A stretch of DNA of 5,049 bases from positions 1 to 5,049 of the forward strand of contig JAMOVZ010000458.1 in the NCBI GenBank assembly GCA_027061865.1, written 5' to 3'. The translations under genes were made by a program, and so were the position numbers. Under the pieces are notes generated by a model. It was given only the letters and a program-made list of their open reading frames with translations. It had not been told where the DNA came from and searched no databases. Source of the stretch: Desulfobacterales bacterium. GTDB taxonomy: Bacteria > Desulfobacterota > DSM-4660 > Desulfatiglandales > Desulfatiglandaceae. Of this stretch, positions 1 to 5,032 are shown one piece after another (position 1 is the stretch's first letter; the number at the start of each line of letters is the position of its first letter).

Positions 1-1013
1 GCGATATTATAGAAGGCAAGACCATGCAAGAGAGACGCGACAAGGTCACAGGCAAGATCAGCCGCGTTATCGTTGAATCCGGCAACCTTGACATGCGCCC
101 CAGGATTTCCATTAAGGACGAGAAGGGGAAGACAGCGGATATCCCCGGCACCTCAAAGGCAAAGGCCAGATATCACCTCCCTGTGGGGGCCATCATAATG
201 GTAAATGAGGGTGACAAGGTGGGTCCTGGCGATGTGCTGGCCAAGATACCAAGGGCGACCACAAAGACCACGGACATCACCGGAGGTCTCCCAAGGGTTG
301 CTGAGCTCTTTGAGGTTAGAAAACCAAAGGAAACCGCCATCATCAGCGAGATTGACGGTGTTGTGTCATTTGGCAAGTACACCAAGGGTAAACGCAAAAT
401 GACGATTACCCCGGAGGTCGGCGAGCCCATAGATTATTACATCCCCAAAGGAAAACACGTGAGTGTGCTGGAGGGAGATTATGTAAGGGCTGGCGAACCC
501 CTGATGGATGGATCCGTGAACCCTCACGATATCCTGCGGATCAGAGGGGTAAAGGAGCTGGCAAAATATCTGGTCGATGAGGTGCAAGAAGTCTACAGGC
601 TCCAGGGCGTCAGGATAAATGACAAACACATCGAGGTGATTGTAAGGCAGATGCTCAGGCAAGTGAATGTGACAGACCCGGGCGACTCCAACTTCCTGGT
701 TGGCGAGCATGTTGACAGATGGCGGTTCGAGGAAGAGAACAACAAGATCATAAAGGCGGGCGGAAAGCCAGCCACCGCCGAGCCTTTGCTCCTTGGGATC
801 ACCAAGGCTTCACTGAGCACTGAAAGCTTTATCTCCGCGGCCTCTTTCCAGGAGACCACAAAGGTGCTCGCCGAGGCGGCGATAGCGGGCAAGGTGGATT
901 ATTTGAAGGGATTGAAGGAAAACGTCATCATGGGGAGGCTGATCCCGGCAGGTACAGGCTTGAAGACTTACAGGGACGTGGATGTAGGCATCGTGGAAGA
1001 AGAAATTGAGTGA
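1..1013 (+). CDS. rpoC: DNA-directed RNA polymerase subunit beta', C-terminal part (5' end outside window)
   Basis: This is the C-terminal part of the largest RNA polymerase subunit, about 337 residues of a protein normally near 1,350-1,400. The frame is open from base 3, before the first ATG at 24, so that ATG is internal and the gene starts left of the window. The first ~90 residues resemble the sandwich-barrel hybrid insert that interrupts the trigger loop in proteobacterial-type beta'. Next comes the conserved block ITGGLPRVAELFE with RKPKE (about 265-340). Further on are SFGKYTKGKR, PHDILRIRGV, EVYRLQGVRINDKHIEVIVR (about 580-650), LLGITKASLSTESFISAASF and GRLIPAGTG (about 930-960). The last blocks form the C-terminal region that contacts omega and closes the active-site module. 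The stop is TGA at 1011-1013. rpsL follows after 114 nt, the standard rpoBC-str order. The catalytic NADFDGD motif lies upstream and cannot be checked. Family assignment is very secure. Confidence 0.98.
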   Translation, partial: DIIEGKTMQERRDKVTGKISRVIVESGNLDMRPRISIKDEKGKTADIPGTSKAKARYHLPVGAIIMVNEGDKVGPGDVLAKIPRATTKTTDITGGLPRVAELFEVRKPKETAIISEIDGVVSFGKYTKGKRKMTITPEVGEPIDYYIPKGKHVSVLEGDYVRAGEPLMDGSVNPHDILRIRGVKELAKYLVDEVQEVYRLQGVRINDKHIEVIVRQMLRQVNVTDPGDSNFLVGEHVDRWRFEEENNKIIKAGGKPATAEPLLLGITKASLSTESFISAASFQETTKVLAEAAIAGKVDYLKGLKENVIMGRLIPAGTGLKTYRDVDVGIVEEEIE

Positions 1014-1020
1014 AAATATC

Positions 1021-1049
1021 TTGACAAATTTAACAAAGTTAAATATATA
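1021..1049 (+). promoter_or_regulatory. Probable sigma70-type promoter for rpsL-rpsG-tuf
   Basis: A perfect -35 box TTGACA (1021-1026) is followed after exactly 17 nt by TATATA (1044-1049). An alternative -10, TATAAA at 1046-1051, would give a 19-nt spacer. The A/T-rich TGAAAATATC just upstream could act as an UP element. The predicted start is near 1056, leaving a leader of about 70 nt before rpsL. This would let the str genes be transcribed independently of rpoBC. The boxes are seen directly; activity is inferred. Confidence 0.7.
1028..1044. repeat. Perfect 7-bp inverted repeat inside the promoter spacer
   Basis: ATTTAAC (1028-1034) and GTTAAAT (1038-1044) form a perfect dyad around AAA. 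It fills the spacer between the -35 and -10 boxes, and its last base is the first base of the -10. That position suits an operator for a dimeric regulator. It is not a convincing terminator, because the stem is AT-rich and the T run (1055-1059) begins 10 nt after the repeat. Chance is possible in AT-rich sequence. Confidence 0.4.
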
Positions 1050-1127
1050 AATTGTTTTTGTTGATTAAACGCTTTGTGATTGGACAACGCTGTTTTCAAG
1101 GTAGTCAAAATCGCGTGAGGACATTTT

Positions 1128-1505
1128 ATGCCTACTATAAACCAACTGGTTAGAAAAGGGCGTAAGCCTCCTAAGAAAAAGGTCAAAACCCCCGCCCTCC
1201 AGGGGGCTCCGCAAAAGAGGGGAGTGTGTGTGAGGGTTTATACCTCTACGCCCAAGAAACCCAATTCCGCTCTGAGGAAGGTGGCCCGTGTGAGATTGAC
1301 CAATGGTATTGAAGTCACTTCATACATCCCTGGCGTGGGCCACAACCTCCAGGAGCACTCTGTGGTCCTTATAAGGGGGGGGCGTGTCAAGGACCTTCCA
1401 GGTGTAAGATACCACATAATCAGAGGCACCATGGACGCCACCGGAGTTGAGGACCGGCGACAGAGCCGTTCCAAGTACGGAACTAAAAGACCCAAGACCA
1501 TATAA
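1128..1505 (+). CDS. rpsL: 30S ribosomal protein S12
   Basis: S12 sits at the decoding centre of the small subunit and helps monitor codon-anticodon pairing. The 125-residue product matches the usual length of about 124 and is collinear from MPTINQLVRKGR to KRPKTI. The signature TPKKPNSALRKVARVRLTNG is present (about residues 41-60), as is GGRVKDLPGVRYH (84-96). Lys43 and Lys88, where streptomycin-resistance changes are classically found, are both the sensitive form. Asp89, the methylthiolation target of RimO in other bacteria, is also present. GAGGA at 1117-1121 lies 6 nt before the ATG, a good Shine-Dalgarno. The gene follows its own probable promoter (1021-1049) and precedes rpsG by 62 nt, as in the classical str operon. 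Confidence 0.99.
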   Translation: MPTINQLVRKGRKPPKKKVKTPALQGAPQKRGVCVRVYTSTPKKPNSALRKVARVRLTNGIEVTSYIPGVGHNLQEHSVVLIRGGRVKDLPGVRYHIIRGTMDATGVEDRRQSRSKYGTKRPKTI

Positions 1506-1567
1506 GCCCCTGCCGGGCTGAATTATGGTGGAAATCAAGATTTAGAGAGCTTTAGCGGAGACTTGAT
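1505..1567 (+). promoter_or_regulatory. Structured rpsL-rpsG intercistronic region, candidate S7 control site
   Basis: Two inverted repeats occupy this 62-nt gap. The first is AGCCC (1505-1509) with GGGCT (1515-1519) around a 5-nt loop, beginning on the last base of the rpsL stop. The second is ATCAAG (1534-1539) with CTTGAT (1562-1567), the right arm touching the rpsG ATG. The 22-nt loop of the second holds the rpsG Shine-Dalgarno, GCGGAG at 1555-1560. In E. coli, S7 represses its operon by binding the rpsL-rpsG intercistronic mRNA, so a similar role is plausible here. The repeats are seen; the function is inference. Confidence 0.4.
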
Positions 1568-2038
1568 ATGCCCAGAAAGGGAGTTGTTACAAAAAGGGAG
1601 GTCGCACCTGATCCCAAATATAAAAGTGTTCTTGCAGCCAAGTTTATAAACAGCTTGATGAAAAAGGGCAAAAAGAGTATCGCCCAAACCATTCTATATG
1701 ATGCATTTGATATCATAAAAGAGAGAACCAAGCAGGATCCCTTGGAGCTATTCAAGAAAGCCATAGAAAACGTAAAGCCTATGGTGGAGGTTAAGTCCCG
1801 AAGGGTTGGGGGATCCACTTACCAGGTACCTACAGAAGTAAGGCCTTCCAGGAGTCAGGCCCTGAGCATTCGCTGGATTATTACCTATGCCAGGGCAAGG
1901 GGTGAGAAGACCATGGCCGCAAAGCTTGCTGGAGAACTGATGGATGCAGCCAACAACAGGGGTGCGGCAGTAAAGAAGAAGGAAGACACCCACAGGATGG
2001 CAGAAGCCAACAAGGCCTTTGCACATTACAGATGGTAA
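1568..2038 (+). CDS. rpsG: 30S ribosomal protein S7
   Basis: S7 is a primary binder of the 3' major domain of 16S rRNA. It nucleates assembly of the 30S head and lies near the E site. The product has 156 residues, the common bacterial length, and runs from MPRKGVVTKREVAPDPKY to the conserved end AHYRW. Recognisable blocks include FINSLMKKGKKS, the central VKPMVEVKSRRVGGSTYQVP, and RWIITYARARGEKTMAAKLA. The basic N-terminus and the beta-ribbon segment GGSTYQVP are rRNA-contacting parts in known structures. GGAG at 1557-1560 serves as Shine-Dalgarno, 7 nt before ATG. The next gene downstream is tuf after 40 nt, where most bacteria have fusA. No frame damage is seen. Confidence 0.99.
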   Translation: MPRKGVVTKREVAPDPKYKSVLAAKFINSLMKKGKKSIAQTILYDAFDIIKERTKQDPLELFKKAIENVKPMVEVKSRRVGGSTYQVPTEVRPSRSQALSIRWIITYARARGEKTMAAKLAGELMDAANNRGAAVKKKEDTHRMAEANKAFAHYRW

Positions 2039-2064
2039 CTGGCGCGATGACCCAAATGTGAGAG

Positions 2065-2078
2065 GGAGGTATCAGGAG
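2065..2078 (+). promoter_or_regulatory. Ribosome binding site that fixes the tuf start
   Basis: GGAGGT (2065-2070) lies 8 nt before the ATG at 2079, a near-perfect Shine-Dalgarno. The same frame stays open back to an ATG at 2019 inside rpsG. That start lacks a comparable site and would add 20 residues not found in EF-Tu, so 2079 is preferred. Confidence 0.85.
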
Positions 2079-3272
2079 ATGTCTAAGAAGAAGTTTGAGA
2101 GGAAGAAGCCGCATGTGAATGTTGGTACGATTGGGCATATAGATCATGGTAAGACCACGTTGACTGCGGCGATAACGAAGCATTTGGCCAAGAAGGGATT
2201 AGCGGAGTTTGTGCCATTTGATCAGATAGACAAGGCGCCTGAGGAGAAGGCGAGGGGGATAACGATAGCGACGGCGCATGTGGAGTATGAGACGGATAAG
2301 CGTCATTATGCGCATGTGGACTGTCCTGGGCATGCGGATTATATAAAGAACATGATAACTGGGGCGGCGCAGATGGACGGGGCGATATTGGTAGTGGGAG
2401 CTGATGATGGACCTATGCCTCAGACGCGGGAGCACATATTGTTGGCGCGTCAGGTGGGGGTTCCGTACATAGTGGTATTTTTGAACAAGTGTGACATGGT
2501 AGATGATGAGGAGTTGATAGAGTTAGTGGAGTTGGAGTTGAGGGAGTTATTGAGCAAGTATGAGTTTCCTGGGGATGAGATACCGATAATACGTGGCAGT
2601 GCGTTGAAGGCATTGGAGAGTGATGATCCGGACAGTGAGGAAGTGAAGCCGATATTTGAGTTATTGGATGCGTTGGACAAGTTTATACCTGAGCCGGTTC
2701 GGGACATAGACAAGCCGTTTTTGATGCCGATAGAGGATGTATTTTCGATAAGTGGGCGTGGCACGGTGGTTACGGGTAGAGTGGAGCGAGGGATAATTAA
2801 GGTAGGGGATGAGGTAGAGATAGTAGGGATACGTGATACGCTGAAGACGGTGTGTACTGGTGTAGAGATGTTCCGGAAGATATTGGATGAGGGTCAGGCT
2901 GGAGACAACATAGGAGTGTTATTGAGAGGGATAAAGAGGGACGAGGTTCAGCGGGGCCAGGTGGTGGCCAAGCCTGGGTCGATCACGCCGCACACTCGGT
3001 TTAAGGCTGAGACGTATATATTGACGAAGGAGGAGGGTGGTCGTCACACCCCGTTTTTTAATGGGTATAGGCCTCAATTTTATTTTAGGACGACAGATGT
3101 TACGGGTGTTGTGACGTTGCCTGAGGGAGTTGAGATGGTGATGCCTGGTGACAATGTGACGTTGGAGGTTAATTTGATAACTCCGATTGCGTTGGAGAAG
3201 GAGTTGAGGTTTGCCATCCGGGAGGGAGGCAGGACAGTTGGGGCAGGCGTGGTAAGCGAAATATTGGAATAG
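2079..3272 (+). CDS. tuf: Translation elongation factor Tu
   Basis: EF-Tu is the GTPase that brings aminoacyl-tRNA to the ribosomal A site. From ATG 2079 it has 397 residues, the usual size. All GTPase motifs are visible: P-loop GHIDHGKT (19-26), switch I ARGITI with Thr62, DCPGH (81-85) with catalytic His85, NKCD (136-139), and SAL (174-176). Domains 2 and 3 are complete, including SGRGTVVTGRVERG, RTTDVTG and the C-terminal RFAIREGGRTVGAGVV. It lies 40 nt after rpsG and 22 nt before rpmG, so it takes both the str-operon tuf position and the secE-side tuf position. Codon use is odd: Leu is TTG or TTA except for a single CTG, and by my count Ile is 28 ATA against 3 ATT and 2 ATC. Neighbouring genes mix CTN and ATC freely. 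A second tuf elsewhere in the genome is likely but cannot be seen here. Confidence 0.98.
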   Translation: MSKKKFERKKPHVNVGTIGHIDHGKTTLTAAITKHLAKKGLAEFVPFDQIDKAPEEKARGITIATAHVEYETDKRHYAHVDCPGHADYIKNMITGAAQMDGAILVVGADDGPMPQTREHILLARQVGVPYIVVFLNKCDMVDDEELIELVELELRELLSKYEFPGDEIPIIRGSALKALESDDPDSEEVKPIFELLDALDKFIPEPVRDIDKPFLMPIEDVFSISGRGTVVTGRVERGIIKVGDEVEIVGIRDTLKTVCTGVEMFRKILDEGQAGDNIGVLLRGIKRDEVQRGQVVAKPGSITPHTRFKAETYILTKEEGGRHTPFFNGYRPQFYFRTTDVTGVVTLPEGVEMVMPGDNVTLEVNLITPIALEKELRFAIREGGRTVGAGVVSEILE

Positions 3273-3294
3273 TATTGAAGGGAAACAGAATCTG

Positions 3295-3444
3295 ATGCGT
3301 GATATAATCATATTGGCCTGTGGGGAGTGCAAGCGAAGAAACTATAGCACCACAAAAAACAAGCGCCGGACTCCTGATAAATTGGCCCTTAAAAAATACT
3401 GTCCTTTCTGTAGGACCCATACGCTCCATAAGGAGACCAAGTAG
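3295..3444 (+). CDS. rpmG: 50S ribosomal protein L33, zinc-ribbon (four-Cys) form
   Basis: This is a 49-residue gene, MRDIIILACGECKRRNYS to THTLHKETK. L33 binds 23S rRNA near the E site of the large subunit. Two CxxC pairs (Cys9/Cys12 and Cys36/Cys39) make this the zinc-binding C+ form. TTKNKRRTPDKLALKKYCPFC is the typical L33 core. The ATG at 3295 follows tuf by 22 nt. The only Shine-Dalgarno-like sequence is GAAGGGA (3277-3283), 11 nt upstream, rather far and weak, so initiation may depend partly on coupling with tuf. Placement between tuf and tRNA-Trp/secE is the order seen in many bacteria. C+ forms are sometimes paired with a cysteine-free paralogue under zinc control, but no Zur-like site is evident here. 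Confidence 0.97.
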   Translation: MRDIIILACGECKRRNYSTTKNKRRTPDKLALKKYCPFCRTHTLHKETK

Positions 3445-3487
3445 GGATAGCTGGGGGCGCTCGGTTGCTTGAGAACTTGGATTTTAA

Positions 3488-3626
3488 AAGAGCCTTTATT
3501 ATGAGTGAGCCGTCTGATGCAGGCCAGTAGCTCTAACGGCTAGAGCACCGGACTCCAAATCCGGGTGTTGGGGGTTCGAATCCCTCCTGGCCTGCCATTT
3601 TTTATGCCAAGCCCACACAGGCTCTT
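3488..3626. repeat. 8-bp inverted repeat bracketing tRNA-Trp
   Basis: AAGAGCCT (3488-3495) is perfectly complementary to AGGCTCTT (3619-3626). The arms lie 25 nt before and 21 nt after the mature tRNA including CCA. In a transcript they could pair into a stem holding the tRNA in its loop, as processing stems do around rRNA and tRNA. An 8-bp match within about 150 nt is not rare by chance, so this is tentative. Confidence 0.3.
3521..3597 (+). tRNA. trnW: tRNA-Trp, anticodon CCA
   Basis: A full cloverleaf can be folded by hand. The acceptor stem AGGCCAG/CTGGCCT (3521-3527, 3587-3593) has seven Watson-Crick pairs. The D stem is GCTC/GAGC (3530-3533, 3543-3546). The anticodon stem CCGGA/TCCGG (3548-3552, 3560-3564) encloses the loop CTCCAAA, with anticodon CCA at 3555-3557. 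The T stem GGGGG/CCCTC (3570-3574, 3582-3586) has one G-T wobble and the loop TTCGAAT. The discriminator is G3594, as expected for bacterial tRNA-Trp, and CCA is encoded at 3595-3597. The D loop TAACGGCTA keeps GG but has T, not A, at position 14. The gene lies between rpmG and secE, a common bacterial location, and is probably processed from the tuf-rpmG transcript. Confidence 0.98.
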
Positions 3627-3661
3627 GGTGAACATACTTTCTTTCAAAAGCTGTATAATTT

Positions 3662-4048
3662 ATGAAAAAAGCAAACAAAAAGGGAAGGGCGAGGAAGCGG
3701 CAGGCAAAGGCTGGCAAGCCTCGAAAAAAAGGGATAAAGCAACAGCAGGCCGTTGCTTCTTCAGTAGATTCTCAAGGGAAGGTTGAGAGGCCTGAAAAAA
3801 GAGAGGTTCAAAAGAGGGCGCCTGATAAAAGGCCTCCTGCGGAATCCAAGGGCCCCGGCAATCTTATAAAAAAGGGCATTCAGTTTCTGAGGGAGGTCAA
3901 AAACGAGCTCAAGAAGGTCAAATGGCCCACCCGCAAAGAGCTCATGGCATCCACGGCTGTGGTTATATTGCTGGTTCTTGTGGTGGCCTTCTACCTCGGC
4001 CTTGTGGATTTTGGGCTGATCAAGGTCATCAAGAATCTGGTCGGATGA
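3662..4048 (+). CDS. secE: Preprotein translocase subunit SecE
   Basis: SecE clamps the SecY channel in the inner membrane and is essential for protein export. The 128-residue product ends with the conserved core: amphipathic FLREVKNELKKVKWPTRKEL (75-94), then one membrane segment (about 96-115, AVVILLVLVVAFYLGL) and a short tail KVIKNLVG. Before the core is a hydrophilic extension of about 70 residues. Its first 28 residues contain 14 Lys/Arg and no acidic residue, followed by a charged Pro-rich stretch. Start choice: a TAA at 3656-3658 closes the frame just upstream, and no other ATG occurs before Met95, so 3662 is the only reasonable ATG. No Shine-Dalgarno precedes it. nusG begins 11 nt after the stop, so the two are probably co-transcribed. 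Identity is certain for the core; the exact N-terminus is less sure. Confidence 0.95.
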   Translation: MKKANKKGRARKRQAKAGKPRKKGIKQQQAVASSVDSQGKVERPEKREVQKRAPDKRPPAESKGPGNLIKKGIQFLREVKNELKKVKWPTRKELMASTAVVILLVLVVAFYLGLVDFGLIKVIKNLVG

Positions 4049-4059
4049 GATAAGGACTA

Positions 4060-4593
4060 ATGGGCGATCTTAAATGGTACATAGTGCATACCTACTCGGG
4101 CTTTGAGCACAAGGTTAAGAAGAGCCTTGAAGAGCGGATCAAGGCCTTTGGCCAGGAGGATTACTTTGGCCAAATCCTGGTTCCCACGGAACAGGTGGTG
4201 GAGCTAAAAAAGGGACAGAAAAAGACCTCTTCCAGGAAGTTTTATCCAGGCTACATTCTGGTCCAGATGGTTCTTACAGATGAGACCTGGCATACAGTAA
4301 AAGATACGGCCAAAGTGACTGGTTTTGTGGGCGGGGGCACCAAGCCTTCTCCCATACCAGATGAAGAGGCTGAACGCATCATCAAGCAGATGGAGGAGGG
4401 TATTAGCCGGCCGAAACCCAAGTATCAATTTGAAGAAGGAGATGAGGTGAGGGTGATTGATGGCCCTTTTACCAACTTCCAAGGGGTGGTGGAAGAAGTC
4501 AAGCCGGACAAAGAAAAACTCAGGGTCCTGATCACCATATTCGGACGGGCCACCCCGGTGGAATTGGACTTCATACAGGTTAACAAGGTTTAG
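4060..4593 (+). CDS. nusG: Transcription termination/antitermination factor NusG
   Basis: NusG binds the RNA polymerase clamp, suppresses pausing and links polymerase to Rho or to ribosomal S10. It has 177 residues, close to the usual ~180. The N-terminal NGN domain (about 1-115) starts KWYIVHTYSGFEHKVKKSLE and includes KKTSSRKFYPGYILVQM and TGFVGGGTKPSPIPDEE. A linker leads to the KOW domain (about 123-177), with FEEGDEVRVIDGPFTNFQG, VEEVKPDKEKLRVLITIFGR and the closing TPVELDFIQVNKV. AAGGA (4052-4056) lies close before ATG 4060, a short spacing that suggests coupling to secE, whose stop is 11 nt upstream. rplK follows after 13 nt. No unusual insertions are visible, so this looks like housekeeping NusG and not a specialised RfaH/LoaP-type paralogue. 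Confidence 0.99.
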   Translation: MGDLKWYIVHTYSGFEHKVKKSLEERIKAFGQEDYFGQILVPTEQVVELKKGQKKTSSRKFYPGYILVQMVLTDETWHTVKDTAKVTGFVGGGTKPSPIPDEEAERIIKQMEEGISRPKPKYQFEEGDEVRVIDGPFTNFQGVVEEVKPDKEKLRVLITIFGRATPVELDFIQVNKV

Positions 4594-4606
4594 GGAGTAA
4601 GGGGAG

Positions 4607-5032
4607 ATGGCAAAAAAAGTAATAGGTTCTATCAAGTTACAGGTGAAAGGGGGGCAGGCCAATCCATCACCACCCATCGGTCCTGCCTTGGGTCAATATG
4701 GTGTTAATATTGCAGAGTTCTGCAAGGCCTTTAATGCCAGGACCCAAGACCAGATGGGCACCATAATACCAGTAGTGATCACCGTATACGCCGACAGATC
4801 TTTTACCTTTATCACCAAGACGCCGCCTGCCTCCGTATTGCTCAAGCAGGCGGCAAAGATCGCCAAGGGGTCAAGCGAGCCCAACCGCCTGAAAGTGGGA
4901 GAGGTCACTAGAAAGCAGGTCGAAGAGATCGCTAAACTCAAGTTCGAAGACCTGAATGCCTATGACCTTGGAAGTGCTATGAAGATCATCGAGGGCACTG
5001 CCAGGAGCATGGGAATCACTGTTGTTGACTGA
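4607..5032 (+). CDS. rplK: 50S ribosomal protein L11
   Basis: L11 binds the GTPase-associated centre of 23S rRNA and affects factor-dependent GTP hydrolysis and stringent response signalling. The 141-residue product is full length (about 142 in E. coli). The N-terminal domain has IKLQVKGGQANPSPPIGPAL (9-28), with the proline-rich helix involved in thiostrepton sensitivity, then GVNIAEFCKAFNART. The C-terminal rRNA-binding domain has FITKTPPASVLLKQAA, GEVTRKQVEEIAKLK, and ends DLGSAMKIIEGTARSMGI. An AAGGGGAG sequence at 4599-4606 directly precedes the ATG, with a second GGGAG at 4593-4597. The usual rplK-rplA order predicts L1 next. In E. coli L1 represses this operon at the rplK leader; no matching site was recognised in the 13-nt gap. 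Confidence 0.99.
   Translation: MAKKVIGSIKLQVKGGQANPSPPIGPALGQYGVNIAEFCKAFNARTQDQMGTIIPVVITVYADRSFTFITKTPPASVLLKQAAKIAKGSSEPNRLKVGEVTRKQVEEIAKLKFEDLNAYDLGSAMKIIEGTARSMGITVVD

Noticed and set aside
1014..1060. Intrinsic terminator after rpoC
   Set aside because: The only stem (1028-1044) is AT-rich, and the T run starts 10 nt further on. It fits better as part of a promoter.
1068..1091. Direct repeat AACGCT (1068-1073 and 1086-1091) in the rpsL leader
   Set aside because: A 6-nt repeat 18 nt apart is readily expected by chance, and no third copy or pairing partner is seen.
1505..1519. AGCCC/GGGCT hairpin as a terminator after rpsL
   Set aside because: The stem has only 5 bp and no T tract follows; rpsG continues 49 nt later.
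2019..2078. Longer EF-Tu start at ATG 2019, overlapping the end of rpsG
   Set aside because: The 20 added residues match nothing in EF-Tu, and a strong GGAGGT precedes ATG 2079.
2505..2560. Purine-rich GAGTTG-like repetition in tuf
   Set aside because: It encodes the normal EF-Tu acidic helix (EELIELVELELRELL) with repeated GAG and TTG codons; it is not an independent repeat element.
2919..3332. Reverse-strand open frame of 137 codons opposite the tuf 3' half and rpmG
   Set aside because: The biased codons of tuf leave few stops on the other strand. The product is basic low-complexity sequence with no family resemblance.
3654..3659. Perfect TATAAT just before secE as a -10 box
   Set aside because: The start it predicts would be near 3666, inside secE after its ATG. 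No good -35 lies at 16-18 nt: TTGGTG is 23 nt away and TGAACA is 19 nt away with 4 of 6 matches.
3499..3717. Reverse-strand reading frame of 72 codons across tRNA-Trp, with an RRDSNPQHPDLESGALAV segment
   Set aside because: This is the well-known translation of an antisense tRNA, often mis-annotated as a hypothetical protein. The tRNA folds perfectly on the + strand.
4204..4677. Reverse-strand open frame of 157 codons opposite nusG and the start of rplK
   Set aside because: It lies opposite a certain nusG and rplK, has no recognisable domain, and looks like a shadow of their codon pattern.
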